From NCBI GenBank assembly GCA_009823505.1, contig VZQC01006365.1, positions 150,495-214,494 of the forward strand: DNA of 64,000 bases, given 5' to 3'. This document shows, in pieces, positions 49,840 to 60,415 of the stretch. The stretch comes from Rhizomys pruinosus. Taxonomy: Eukaryota; Chordata; Mammalia; Rodentia; Spalacidae. Every line of letters starts with the position of its first letter. Positions within the stretch are counted from its first letter, which is position 1. The notes below the pieces were generated by a model. That model saw nothing but the letters and a program-made list of their open reading frames with translations. It was not told the DNA's origin and did not search any database. A program made the position numbers and the translations under genes.

Positions 49840-50200
49840 AATAACTGCAGAGGTGACTTGGTGAATAGAATGCTTCCTAACAAGCATGAAGACCAGAGTT
49901 TGAATACCCAGAATCCATATAATGAAGGATATGATAGCATAGATCTATAGTTTGAGTGTATTTTTGACAAGATTTGAAGTACAGACAGAATTCTGTAAAG
50001 CCCACAAGTTCAGCTAGTGCATACAGAAAGAATAGTGATCAATAAAGTGACCCTTTCTCCAACAGAGTGAAAGGCAAGAATAAATACCTGAGGTTGTCTT
50101 CTAGCCTCCATACATATTCCGTGGTACATATGCACCTGAATCCACATTTGCTCTCATACATAGACATGTGAACAGGTACATATACACACCATATGTGCAC
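49840..50200 (+). mobile_element. Possible B4/RSINE-like SINE, old
   Basis: gcaagtttgaatacccagaatcc-like B box region near 49890 and a 3' part with cctgaggttgtcttctagcctcc and a CA-rich end. Very diverged. Confidence 0.4.
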
Positions 50201-50647
50201 ATTTAAAATACAAAACAAAACTTTTATTGGATGTTCAATAACTCCTTGTATATGTATGTGATCAGTATATCCCAAATTTGGAATCTAAGAACTTGTACAT
50301 GGATGCTATCAATGTGTTCCTCTACTTAATTCCAGAATTGCTTTCTGAAGCCATCACACTTGTGATACTGTCATAATTAGGATGGTGATGTGGAAGTATC
50401 TTTTTTTCTCTTTTTCTCTATAGTTTTCAAGTTTCCTACAATAAATCCTTTCAGTAGATTATAATACAAATAAGTATTTTTTTAAAATTTTAAACAGGAA
50501 TTATAAATAATTGCATTTCCCTGTGGAAAGAAATCTTCATCAAGACTGAGCTTGATATATGCAATTATCATTTGCTAATTAAAAATATTAATCAAATTAC
50601 TAAGCAACATAGATCATGTCCACTGCTCCAGTTCTAGAACAAAATAC

Positions 50648-50860
50648 GAAGAACCGCTCTTACAGAGGACCCGGGTTCGATCCCCAGCACCCACATGGTG
50701 GCTGAGAACCGTCTGAAACTCCAGTTCCAGGAGAATTCCAGTTCCAGGGAAATCCGACACCCTCTTCTGACCTCCGAAACATTGCACGACACGGGTGCAC
50801 AAACTTCCATGCAGACAGTACATTGATACACATACAGAAATAAATAAAATTAAAAAAAAA
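50648..50860 (+). mobile_element. B2-type SINE, 5'-truncated, duplicated-core form
   Basis: Starts at gaaccgctcttacagagg, lacking about 35 bases of the head. The core is duplicated (aactccagttccaggag then aattccagttccagggaa), with tail cagaaataaataaaatt. Confidence 0.88.
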
Positions 50861-51045
50861 GAAATATTTGTTGAGTGAATGTATGCCAGTTTGTATAGAC
50901 AATACAGTGATTTAGATACTCTATATAATTTGGTAGAAGTAATTTGGAATGCTACATTGTTTTTGACTAGAGTGTATTATACAGCCAGTGAAAATAGGCA
51001 CACAGAAACAGCAATTGAGTTACCAAAGAAATACAGTGGTGACAC

Positions 51046-51289
51046 TGTTAGGTCCAGGCTTCCCAGAATACTAAGGGGCACACAGGTGCCCACTTCCTCC
51101 AGAAGCTGCCAATCCTCTGACACCTTCCCACTTACCTGAGGCCCCACCCCATGGGTATAAAGGGTGGACCCCAGCCACCATAACTCTCTCTCTGTGTCTC
51201 TCTCACTCTCTGTGCCTCTCTCTCTTTCTCTGTGTCTCTCTCACTCTCTGTGCCTCTCTCTCTTTCTCTGTGTCTCTCTCTCTCTCTCT

Positions 51290-51348
<59 letters not shown>

Positions 51349-51485
51349 CATCTCCCCCACTCTCTGCCCTCTGCCATGCTGCCCGGTCCCACCACGTGTC
51401 TACAGGTGGCTCACGCTGGCAGTCCCACATGGAAGTAAAGCATGTTCCTAGAGTGACCTGATTCTCTGCTTTTTTATACTTAATA
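51046..51485 (+). mobile_element. 5' LTR of a 4-kb LTR retrotransposon
   Basis: Starts TGTTAGGTCC and ends ATACTTAATA. The TATA box tataaag is at 51156-51162, followed by a transcribed CT-rich tract (51183-51350) swollen by microsatellite growth. A variant signal agtaaa lies near 51434. It matches the 3' LTR at 54769-55098 along its length apart from the CT tract and a short segment near the end. The left 5-bp duplication gacac is at 51041-51045. Confidence 0.88.
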
Positions 51486-51704
51486 TTATTGGTTCTGTAG
51501 GCTTGGTCGGGGCTTGGGATGTTTTTATTAGGCAGAGCGCTCACTTGCCTGGATTTGATCTGGTAGAGCACTCACCAGTTCTCACCCCCAAAAGGACCGC
51601 CTAACCTTTTTTTTATGGAATCCCTGGGACGGACTTGATGCAGTGTATTTCTCCAGACAACCAGCTGCCACATTTCATGATGAGGTACCACTCTGCTTTC
51701 CCCC

Positions 51705-51755
<51 letters not shown>

Positions 51756-54700
51756 CTTCATTCCCTTTGTACTTCCTCCTTCCTCCCTCTGCTTCTCTCA
51801 GCATTAGCCCTTCATTGTTTTGAATCCACAGGCTTGAACTGGGTTCCCGTGCAAAGGCTGTACAGTTCTCTGCTCTCTCCTACTCCCTCTAGATTCCCTC
51901 CATCTCCCTCTCCCTTCTCTCTGCCTGTCTTTCCTTTCTTCCTTCATTCTTTTTAGTCTCCCAATATTTTCCATTCTGTCCGTTTTTAAAGAACCCCTGA
52001 GTGCTGGCAAAATCAGGGATTCTCCCCAATTTTTCCTGTCCAGATTGTTGTCTACCAGGATGCTGGAGACAGAATCCAGACCCAAATTTTGGCCTCCTCT
52101 GTGATTTAGGGATGCTGAATTCACAGACCAGTAGGCCCTGATTTCAGGGACTCCCACACTGGTCACACAGACCTGGGGTCTCTGAGCACCCACTTAGAAC
52201 TAGGGCAGATGTGCCTTAGCACTCGGGTGGCCACTTCTGAGACTAAAGAGACTTTACTTATCTTTTTTCTCCTCTCCTTTTCCCTCCCTTCCTCTCCCCT
52301 CTGCAGCCTTTTTTCTTTCTCTTGCTGTGCCTTCTCCACTGTCCCACTGCACCCACTACCTCTGCCATGTGGGTTTTGCCCTAGTCACCATGCACCACAC
52401 GTGGCTCCCCCCCAGGCATTCAAACAGACATGCTGCAGAATGTTTCTATGGCAACTGTGCTAATCCATGCCCACTCCTCAGCTGCCATCTTGAGGCTTTG
52501 TCTGTGCATGCCCCTGTTTCTGTGGTGTTGCTAAACCACACCCTCTATTACGCCAGCATGGCAAAAAGCCTGAATTCACATCAGACCTTGTAATAACTAA
52601 TGCTATATTTCTATAGTCTAATTCTCTTGCAATTTATTTCTGCATGTTTTAAATAATATTTCTAAAGGTGTTTTTTCCAATGCATATGACGGTGCAATAC
52701 AACTGCTAGGATAAAAATCTCTTAAAGGAATGTGTGGATACATGTGTGTATGTGTATGACATTGTTAAACAGCATATTAAGATCTGTCTGTATGATTACA
52801 ATGCATGTGACTCTGCTTAGCACAAACTTTGCAAAGTGTCATCGCCAAATTTATTTATTAGAGCCTTATTTATGAGTGTATGCATGAAGTACTGTCCACT
52901 TTTAAGAATTCTATAATGTAATTATGGCATATACAAGAAATTGTGTTCCACCTACCAGGTACTATATACCTAGTTACAGCCTCAAGTGAAACAGACATAT
53001 ATAGAGTTACCCATACATACTAAAATTGTTTTATATATCTGTTATACTTTGCACATGTTACTCTTAATATTTTTAAGAGAAATTAGGTTTTACTTTCGGT
53101 GACCACATGGACAGTCCGAATGTAACCAATTTGGGTGAGCCCTAAGTATTATCTGCCTGCTGCTGGTATGTGACAATGTCCCCCCGCCTTCCTTTTCCTT
53201 TTCAAAGCTATAATTCAAAATCTGTGGACAAGTGACATGGCCTTCATTTGAGAAGGTACTGGTTTTAATCTCTTTATTATCTTGGGTTTGTTTCATGGGC
53301 TATGGTGTTAGAAACTTTTGCCTTGCATGGTTTAAATCATTGTACTTTGAGTACCTAAATGACCTTCATAGACCTTAAAGAACAAATTGTAGAAGACTTA
53401 CTGCATAGGTTTAATGTCAACTTGATACACCTGAGCTGAGAAACCTCAATAATTGTCTTCATTGGACTGGCCTGTGCCCATTGTGGGCAATGCCATTCTT
53501 GGCCAGATATTTCTATATTGTATACAATAGGCTGAATATGAGCCAGCAACACAAGCCAGTAAATAGCATCCTTTCCTAGCCTGTGCTGCAGCCACTACCA
53601 GGCTCCTACAATAGGCTTTTATTATTGGTCAGAATATTTTTGCCGCAGCAATTAAGAATTTATTAACAGTGCTTAAGTCAATGTTCAAGCTTTACTTAGG
53701 AGTTGTATGGTAATTAAAGTACCAAATTAATTCAAACAATCCTCTTGGAGGTTTAACAACCACACTTAAAGCTCCAATATGATTTGGCAAGAGGGATTTG
53801 AAGGGACAATATTTTGGCCCCTACCCTCTGAAGTCAACTTGGGTCCTAGGGTCCTGCATCTGCAAATTTGTGCATGTCCTGTGGCAGTGAGTCACCAGTC
53901 ATCCTGCACCAGGGAAGTCTTGGAGATTCACTTAAAGGACTTCATCTTGCCAGTGTCTAGTCCATATAGAGGAGAAACTCCTCAGGCTTCAAAGGTAAGG
54001 TGTGGCCAAGTAAGGCCTGACTGTCCTCACATAGATGGAACTGGTAAAGAGAGTCAGGTGCAAGGCCTGGGTGACCCCTTAAGGACCAGAACCTCAACTA
54101 ACCTTAACACCAAAACAAACTTCATTTATCTGAGCTAACTGTGTGGTTTTAAACACCCCAACAGGAAACTGTAATCTAAAGAAGAGAAAATGAAATAGAT
54201 TATCAGAGAGATAGGTGAGAGACCTACTGTGCCAAGTTAGGAATGTACTGTGTCATGTTAGAAAATATCTCAGAGATAGGTGAAAGATTTAATGTACCAT
54301 GCCAGAAAATTTCACCTTTTATAGTTTATTGGTTATGGCTCTCATTCTGGTGCCCTGTGTACTAAAGCTGGCCCTCATTCTAGAGCTCTGTGTACTAAAA
54401 CTTTTTTCCAATTTCTCAAACCAGGGTACAAGCCCTTTTTCCCTCTGAAGACCCTAGACAGGGACCCTCCAATTGCTAATTCATCCAGTAGCCCCCTGTT
54501 GGTACTGTGAAGCTTTGCACTGGCATACTCATGTAAGACTCAACCAGATTGTCTTTTCAGTTGCAGAGAAAATGTCTACTAAGTACTGGCCACTATCTAT
54601 CTGGATCAAACCCACCAGGCAGAGCACCCACAGCAGTTAAAATGGGAAACCGGATTCTAACCCTCCAGCCTGACAGCTGTTCCCCAAAGACCTTGGCCCT

Positions 54701-54768
54701 GATCAGATCTGAAGCAGATACAGGAGAGAACAGCGCCCCATTTCCTTATCATAAGCAAAAGGCTGGAA
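51486..54768 (+). mobile_element. Internal region of the LTR retrotransposon, no viral gene seen
   Basis: The 3.28 kb between the two LTRs contain a second CT microsatellite (51712-51752), a medium-reiteration repeat (53405-53650) and several short frames, the longest about 130 codons on the minus strand near 51804-52193. None shows Gag, protease, reverse transcriptase, integrase or Env motifs. A purine-rich run (agcaaaaggctggaa) directly before the 3' LTR fits a polypurine tract. The element appears non-autonomous. A primer-binding site could not be matched with confidence; candidates start ggttctgtagg or ggtcggggc after 51490. Confidence 0.7.
53405..53650 (+). mobile_element. Medium-reiteration rodent repeat, sense
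   Basis: Opens with atgtcaacttgatacacctg and ends near gccgcagcaattaag. It is the sense counterpart of 22074-22456 and was inserted into the LTR element or carried by it. Confidence 0.6.
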
Positions 54769-55098
54769 TGTTAAGTCCAGGCTTCCCAGAATCCTAAGGG
54801 GCACACACGTGCCCACTTCCTTCAGAAGCTGCCAATCCTCTGACCCCTTCCCACTTACCTGAGGCCCTGCCCCATGGGTATAAAGGGTGGACCCCAGCCA
54901 CCATAACTCTCTGTGTCTCTCTCACTCTCTGTGCCTCTCTCTCTTTCTCTGTGTCCCTCTCTCTCTCTCTGTCCCTGTTCCCCTCCCACCCCCTGCCATG
55001 CTCATGCTGGCAGTCCCACATGGAAGTAAAGCATGTTCCTAGAGTGACCTATGCCTCATGTGCCTTTTATTGGTTTTGTGCTTTTTTTATACTTAATA
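54769..55098 (+). mobile_element. 3' LTR of the 4-kb LTR retrotransposon
   Basis: 330 bp, TGTTAAGTCC...ATACTTAATA, with TATA box tataaag at 54879-54885 and a short CT-rich tract. The right target duplication gacac at 55099-55103 matches 51041-51045 exactly. The shared ends and 5-bp duplication suggest class III integration behaviour. Confidence 0.88.
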
Positions 55099-55354
55099 GA
55101 CACCTTTGAATATTTTCAGAATAAGTTGCCGATGGGAAACTGAAATAATGGTATCCAGTAAGAAATTGATTATAGGAGTCAGGGAAAAACAAGAAAAAAT
55201 ATTGCCTTAAAATATAAATTTAGGACTCTGAAATTCATAAGATAGTAATGGAATCATCAAACTAGTCAGATACTACTTGTTAGGGAATATAGACCAAAGA
55301 GACCAAAAACACTAGGGAAAACAATGCCTCTGGAATCACTTGAAGTATGCCTAG

Positions 55355-55709
55355 TGTGGTGGTTTGAATGAGTGTCCCCCATAGGCTCTAGGTATTCAGA
55401 TATTTGTCTCCAGTTGGTGGCGCTGTTTTTGGAGGTCTTGGGGTGTGTGGCCATGCTGCAGGAAGTGTGTCACTGGGGGCAGGCTTAGTGAGCTTAACAA
55501 GCCTTGCGGTCTGCAGTTGCTTCCTCTCTGCTTCCTGTGCTCTTTGCGAGATGTGACCCTCAGTTTGCTGCTCCAGATCCAGCCGCCATGCCTCCCGCCA
55601 CAATGGACTAATTCCCTGGAACCGCCAATTGTAAGCTCAAATAAACTCTTCCTTCTATAAGTTCCTTGGTCTGGTGTTTTATCACAGCAACAGAAAAGTG
55701 ACTAATACA
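55355..55709 (+). mobile_element. Solo LTR, MaLR/ERVL-like
   Basis: TGTGGTGGTTTG...ACTAATACA with a perfect 5-bp duplication CCTAG at 55350-55354 and 55710-55714. AATAAA lies near 55640, followed by the ccttctataagttccttgg block shared with 25741-26086. The duplication length confirms LTR-type integration. Confidence 0.88.
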
Positions 55710-55714
55710 CCTAG

Positions 55715-56218
55715 TGATAGAGAACTTAGTGTTGTGAAATTCATTGAATGGGAGATTTCAAGAGAATAATTGGCAAGCAATATCAAATATAAAGTAGTAA
55801 TCAGAACAAAATAAGGAAAGAAGAGAAAACTTTGAACTTGGATTTTTGTTATATAATCATGGGCTTAGAGCTAACAGATTATAAAGCTTTCCCAAATGTC
55901 TTTAATCCAGATTTCTTATGCATAATGTAGTTTGACAATAATGCAGCTTAGTGTTAAAACACTTAAGTACCTAGCAGGTAAGAAGGTTCAGGTTTGATTC
56001 CAAGCACCATGACAAACAAACAAACAAAAACATTGGCCTTGTTAACCTTAATCTCTATTTATACAATGTATATATATCGAATTTTTTCTGAGGCATTTGA
56101 AAGTAAATTCTAGTGATGATGTTCTTGAATACGATGTTTTCTTTAAAAAAAAAAAACAAGAAAAATCAGTTATATAACCACAATAAAGTTGTAAATATAG
56201 ATGCAAATCAAATATCTT
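55715..56218. other. Unassigned AT-rich sequence
   Basis: An old SINE may lie near 55940-56020 (ttaagtacctagcaggtaag, ending in caaacaaacaaa), but it is too decayed to assign. Confidence 0.35.
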
Positions 56219-56230
56219 TATTTAAATTCT

Positions 56231-56477
56231 TTTTTTTATTAATTTTATTTATTTTTGTATGTGTATGAATGTACTGTCTGCATGCAAGTCTGTGCACCCG
56301 TGTTGTGCAACGCCGCGGAGGTCAGAAGAGGGTCTTGGATTCCCCTGGAACTGGAGTTCTCCTGGAATTGGAGCTTCAGACGGTTCTCAGCCGCCATGTG
56401 GGTGCTGGGGATCGAACCCGGGTCCTCTGTAAGAGCGGTCGGCGCTCTTAACTGCTAGGCTATCTCTCCAGCCCCCA
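56231..56477 (-). mobile_element. B2-type SINE, antisense, duplicated-core form
   Basis: Full-length reversed B2 with tandem cores (ctggaactggagttctc then ctggaattggagcttc). Perfect 12-bp duplication tatttaaattct at 56219-56230 and 56478-56489. Confidence 0.95.
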
Positions 56478-56489
56478 TATTTAAATTCT

Positions 56490-57182
56490 GTCACTTCTCA
56501 ATATCCATCAATGGAAAGTAATTCATTCAAGGAATCGACCCCTGATGGAAATTAATCATTATTCTGCTCAGAATATGAAATACAGTAGGCATCTCCCATG
56601 CAGGTCTCCAATGTTTCTTGCTTTCTCTCTTGCAGGTATTTCATTGAAATATATTTTACAGTCCCATAGACTTTAAATGTGAATATAGTACTTGCTTTTC
56701 AAAGGAAATATATGTGCTAGTGATATGTGCTAGGGATGAAGACTTTTATACAAGCATTTATTTCTGTACATTTTCTCCCTACTTCAGAGATGACCATGTA
56801 AGCTTATCATGAGAGAGAGGATCTTGACATTTGTTTCTCTGGATGATCCTGTTAAGCATACATACCCTTCCCAGTAACTCATTTTAGTCACATAGAAGAG
56901 CATTATTTAAAAATTTGAGGCTACATCACAAAGATATGTGGCATTTTTTTTTTGTTACTGTCATATAGCAGTTGTAAAATGTGGACTTTGAAATTTGAAT
57001 CTACTGGTGTGAGTTAAAGACATACATACCCATTCTCCTGTTAGGGTACCATCTCTAGTCCCTCCCACTCCTCTAGAGCTTAAGCCTTCTCTGCTGGATA
57101 GTAAAACTAGCCCACCCAGTTCAATCGGCTCTCCTTATGCCTTGACCCTGTCCCACTGAGGCTACCAGAGAGTGCCTGACTA
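56490..57182. other. Unassigned sequence
   Basis: No gene or repeat recognised. Confidence 0.4.
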
Positions 57183-57187
57183 GTTGG

Positions 57188-57728
57188 TGTTGGCGGGGGT
57201 AAATCCTGAGATCAAAACCAAAGTTAGGTGAAAAGAGCAAGTTTATTTCATGCCAGTGGCTAATGCACTAGTGAGCTAAACCCCTGTGATCATTCCATAT
57301 AGGAGTCAGCAGCATGACTGAGTCTCCCAGACCCTTTATAGCCCTGGATACATGCAAGCCCAGAGCATGTAACACATAAGTGGTAAAACAGGTAACAGGT
57401 AATCACAGGCCACTGGAATGTGGCATCTTAATTTACAGATAACAACAAGTATGACATCCTGTCCTGGTTTACAGATAATATCAAAGGCCACAAGAATGTG
57501 ACATCCTGATTTACACAGGAATGTAGCATCCTAGTTAAACAAAGGCTGCCACCTTGGGTGACCACAAGGGACAGAGAGGACTTAACACTTTAAGGTCTTT
57601 TAGCAACCAAGTCTATTTCCCCATTTCCACTTTAGAGTCAGATCCCATCCTGCCAGCTCATCATTCCTATGCTTTGAGACCAGTCCCAGTCTCTGGGCTT
57701 CAGGGCTCACACATTTTTTTTTTACACA
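57188..57728 (-). mobile_element. Solo LTR, antisense
   Basis: Minus-strand reading gives TG...CA ends, a TATA box (gctataaagg, about 57340-57350) and AATAAA at about 57243-57249, in correct order and spacing. Flanks gttgg (57183-57187) and gttag (57729-57733) make a 5-bp duplication with one change. It contains two short internal near-repeats of the motif gatgtcacattc. Confidence 0.75.
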
Positions 57729-59003
57729 GTTAGAAGCAGCCTAGCTAATACCAATCACCTGGGCTTGGGCATTGGGTTCTTTGGCCCTCCTGGACAGATG
57801 TTCATTAGCTGGCATGGATCCACCTGGTCCCACCAATAAAAAAGTCAAAAGGAAAAACCTGAAGCCCAGATTAACTGTTCATATCAGATCAGAAAGCAAC
57901 CAAGCTCAAGTATCTAGTAAGGTGAGAACAAACCAAACTCAAACCCTGCAGAGAAGAAGAAATAATAAAAATCAGAGCAGAAATTAATAAAATAGAATCA
58001 ACTAAAACAATACAAAGAATCAATAAATCTGAGAGCTGGTTCTTTGAAAAGATGAACAAGATAGACAAATCCTTAGGCCAGTTAACCAAAAGAAAGAAAG
58101 AGAAAATACAAATGAGCAAAATCAGAGACAAAATGAGAAACATCAAAACAGATCCAGAACATTATAATGAAATATTTGAAAAAGACATAATCTATTAAAT
58201 TTGAAAATACAAAGGAAACTGACAAATTTCTAAATTCATGGAAGCCACCAAAAATAAATGAACAGCTTAAACAGACCCATAACAAATAAGGAAAGGGACA
58301 AACCTTACAACATCCACTCCCAAATAACCCCAGGTGAGATGAATTCACATCAGAATTTTAACAGACCTTCAAAGAAGATCTACCGCTAATACTACTTAAA
58401 TTATTAAAAAATACAGAAATTGAGGCAGAATTCCCAAACACCTTTTGTGACAACAGTATTACTCTAATACCAAAACCAAGAAGACACAGCCAAAAAGAAA
58501 ACTGTAGGCCCAAATTCTTAAAGAACACAGATGCAAAAGTTATCAACAAAAGTCTCACAAATTGTGTACATATAAGCATTAAAAAGATCTACCATGATCA
58601 AGAAGGCTTTATTGCAGGAAAGCTTTATTGCAGATGTGCAGGGATGGTTAAATATATGCAAGTTAGTGAACATAATAAATAATATAAATGGACCTAAAAC
58701 CAAGCTCACATCTCAATAGATGCAGAAAAGACCTTTGAGAAAACTGAAAATGAATTTATGATAAACGTTCTAGAAGGGACCAGAGTATATGAAATATACC
58801 TCATCATAATTAAGGCTCATACAACAAACCCACAGCAAACACCATTGTAAATGGAGAAGAATTTGAAGCATTCTCAATAAAATGAGGAACCAGACAAAGC
58901 TCTCTGCTATGTCCATTTTTTTCAATGTAGTGATCAAAACTCTAGCTGGAGCAAGAAGACAAGAGAAGGAACTTAAAAGGGGCACTAATTATTTTTGTTT
59001 GTT

Positions 59004-59150
59004 TGTTACTGTTTTGTCAGGATCTCCCTAGTCCTAGCCTTTGTGTAAGTCGCTATGTGGACCAGGCTGGCTTCAGTCACACAGAGATCCACTTGTCTCT
59101 GCCTCCTGAGGGGTGGAATTAAAGGCATGTGTCTCCATGTTCAGAGTAAA
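59004..59150 (-). mobile_element. B1 SINE, old, antisense
   Basis: Reversed B1 (tcaggatctccctagtcctag through ggaattaaaggcatgtgtctcc), more diverged than most copies here. Confidence 0.82.
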
Positions 59151-59892
59151 GGTGTTAGTTGGAAGAGAAGACAAATTATCTTTACTTTTTCATGATATGA
59201 TATAATACATAAGATATCCCCAAAATTCCAAATAAGAATTTCTAGAAATGATCAAAACTTTCAGCAAAGTGGCAGGTTATAAAATCGATCTGCAAAAACC
59301 AGTAGTCTTTTATACACAAATAATAAGCAATCAGAGAAAGAGTTCAAACAAACACTTCCATTAACAATATCCTCAAGTATTTGTCATATAGAAGACCCAA
59401 ATATGAATGCACTCAATACAGTCACCTGATATTTGACAAAGGTGCCAAGAACCCATACTGGAGGAAGATAGCATCTTCAATAAATGGTGGATGCAAAATT
59501 GTATCTGCATGAGTAGAAGAAAGCAGTTAGACCCACTCATATCACCCTGCACAAAAGTCATTACCAAATGGGTCAAAGCTCTCAGTATGGATCCTAAAAG
59601 CTGAAACTGTTAAATGCATGCATAGTATCCTACAAGATATAGGTGCAGAAAAGGACTTTCTCAATCAGACATTAGTCATTCAGGAATTAAGGTCAACCAT
59701 CTACAAATGGGACCTCATTAACATAAAAATTTTCTGTATTAAACAGCAAATCAAATGAAGAGGAAACCTACAGGGTGGGAGAAATTCTTCATCAGGTATT
59801 CATCCCACAGAAGATTAATATCCAGAATATCCAAATAACACAATAAATAAAAATGCAAGGAAGCAAATGTTCCAATTAAAAAATGGGCTATA

Positions 59893-60250
59893 ACTTGGGT
59901 GGGATGGGGAGCATGGAAGGGGAAGTGACTCTAGATTCGATCGAGAAATGATGTGTGACCTATGGAAAAAGTTTAATAATGGTAATAATAAAAAAATGGA
60001 AAAAAATAAAAATATCACCAGGACAGGACTATCTAAAGATACACTCAGTAGCATGTTAACTATACAAAAAAGATACTGTGCAGTTTAAAAACAAACCTTA
60101 CACAGCCTTACATACCAACGCAAGACATAAATGACAGATGTATGAGCTCTGGAGGGGTGGGGGGCATGGAAGGGGGAATGGGTCTAAATCTTATTAAGAA
60201 ATGTTGTATGAAATGTGTGAAAGTTCAATAAGAAAGAGAAAAAAAGGAAA
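59893..60250 (+). mobile_element. L1-like 3' end(s) inserted into L1
   Basis: Bounded by a perfect 15-bp duplication (aaaaaatgggctata) at 59878-59892 and 60251-60265; across it the host L1 reads continuously. The insert holds two similar 3'-end modules, each with a ggggagcatggaagggg-like stretch and an A-rich end (about 59895-60015 and 60150-60250), separated by about 135 bp. Confidence 0.85.
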
Positions 60251-60415
60251 AAAAAATGGGCTATAGATCTGACCAAAGAGCTCCCAAAAAAGAGATAACA
60301 ATGGCTAAGAAATATGCTTAAAAATGTTCAACATCCCTAATAATGAAGAAAAAGCAAATCAAAACTACTTAGGGTTTCATCTAACCCCAGTCAGAATGGC
60401 TAAGACTAAGAGAAT

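Noticed and set aside
49509..49970. 153-codon minus frame, the longest in the window
   Set aside because: It lies antisense to a MaLR-like internal region, has low-complexity Cys/Ser/Leu content and no known domain; it is probably chance.
51132..51571. Long frames rich in Arg-Glu or Ser-Leu
   Set aside because: They are translations of the CT-rich tract in the 5' LTR.
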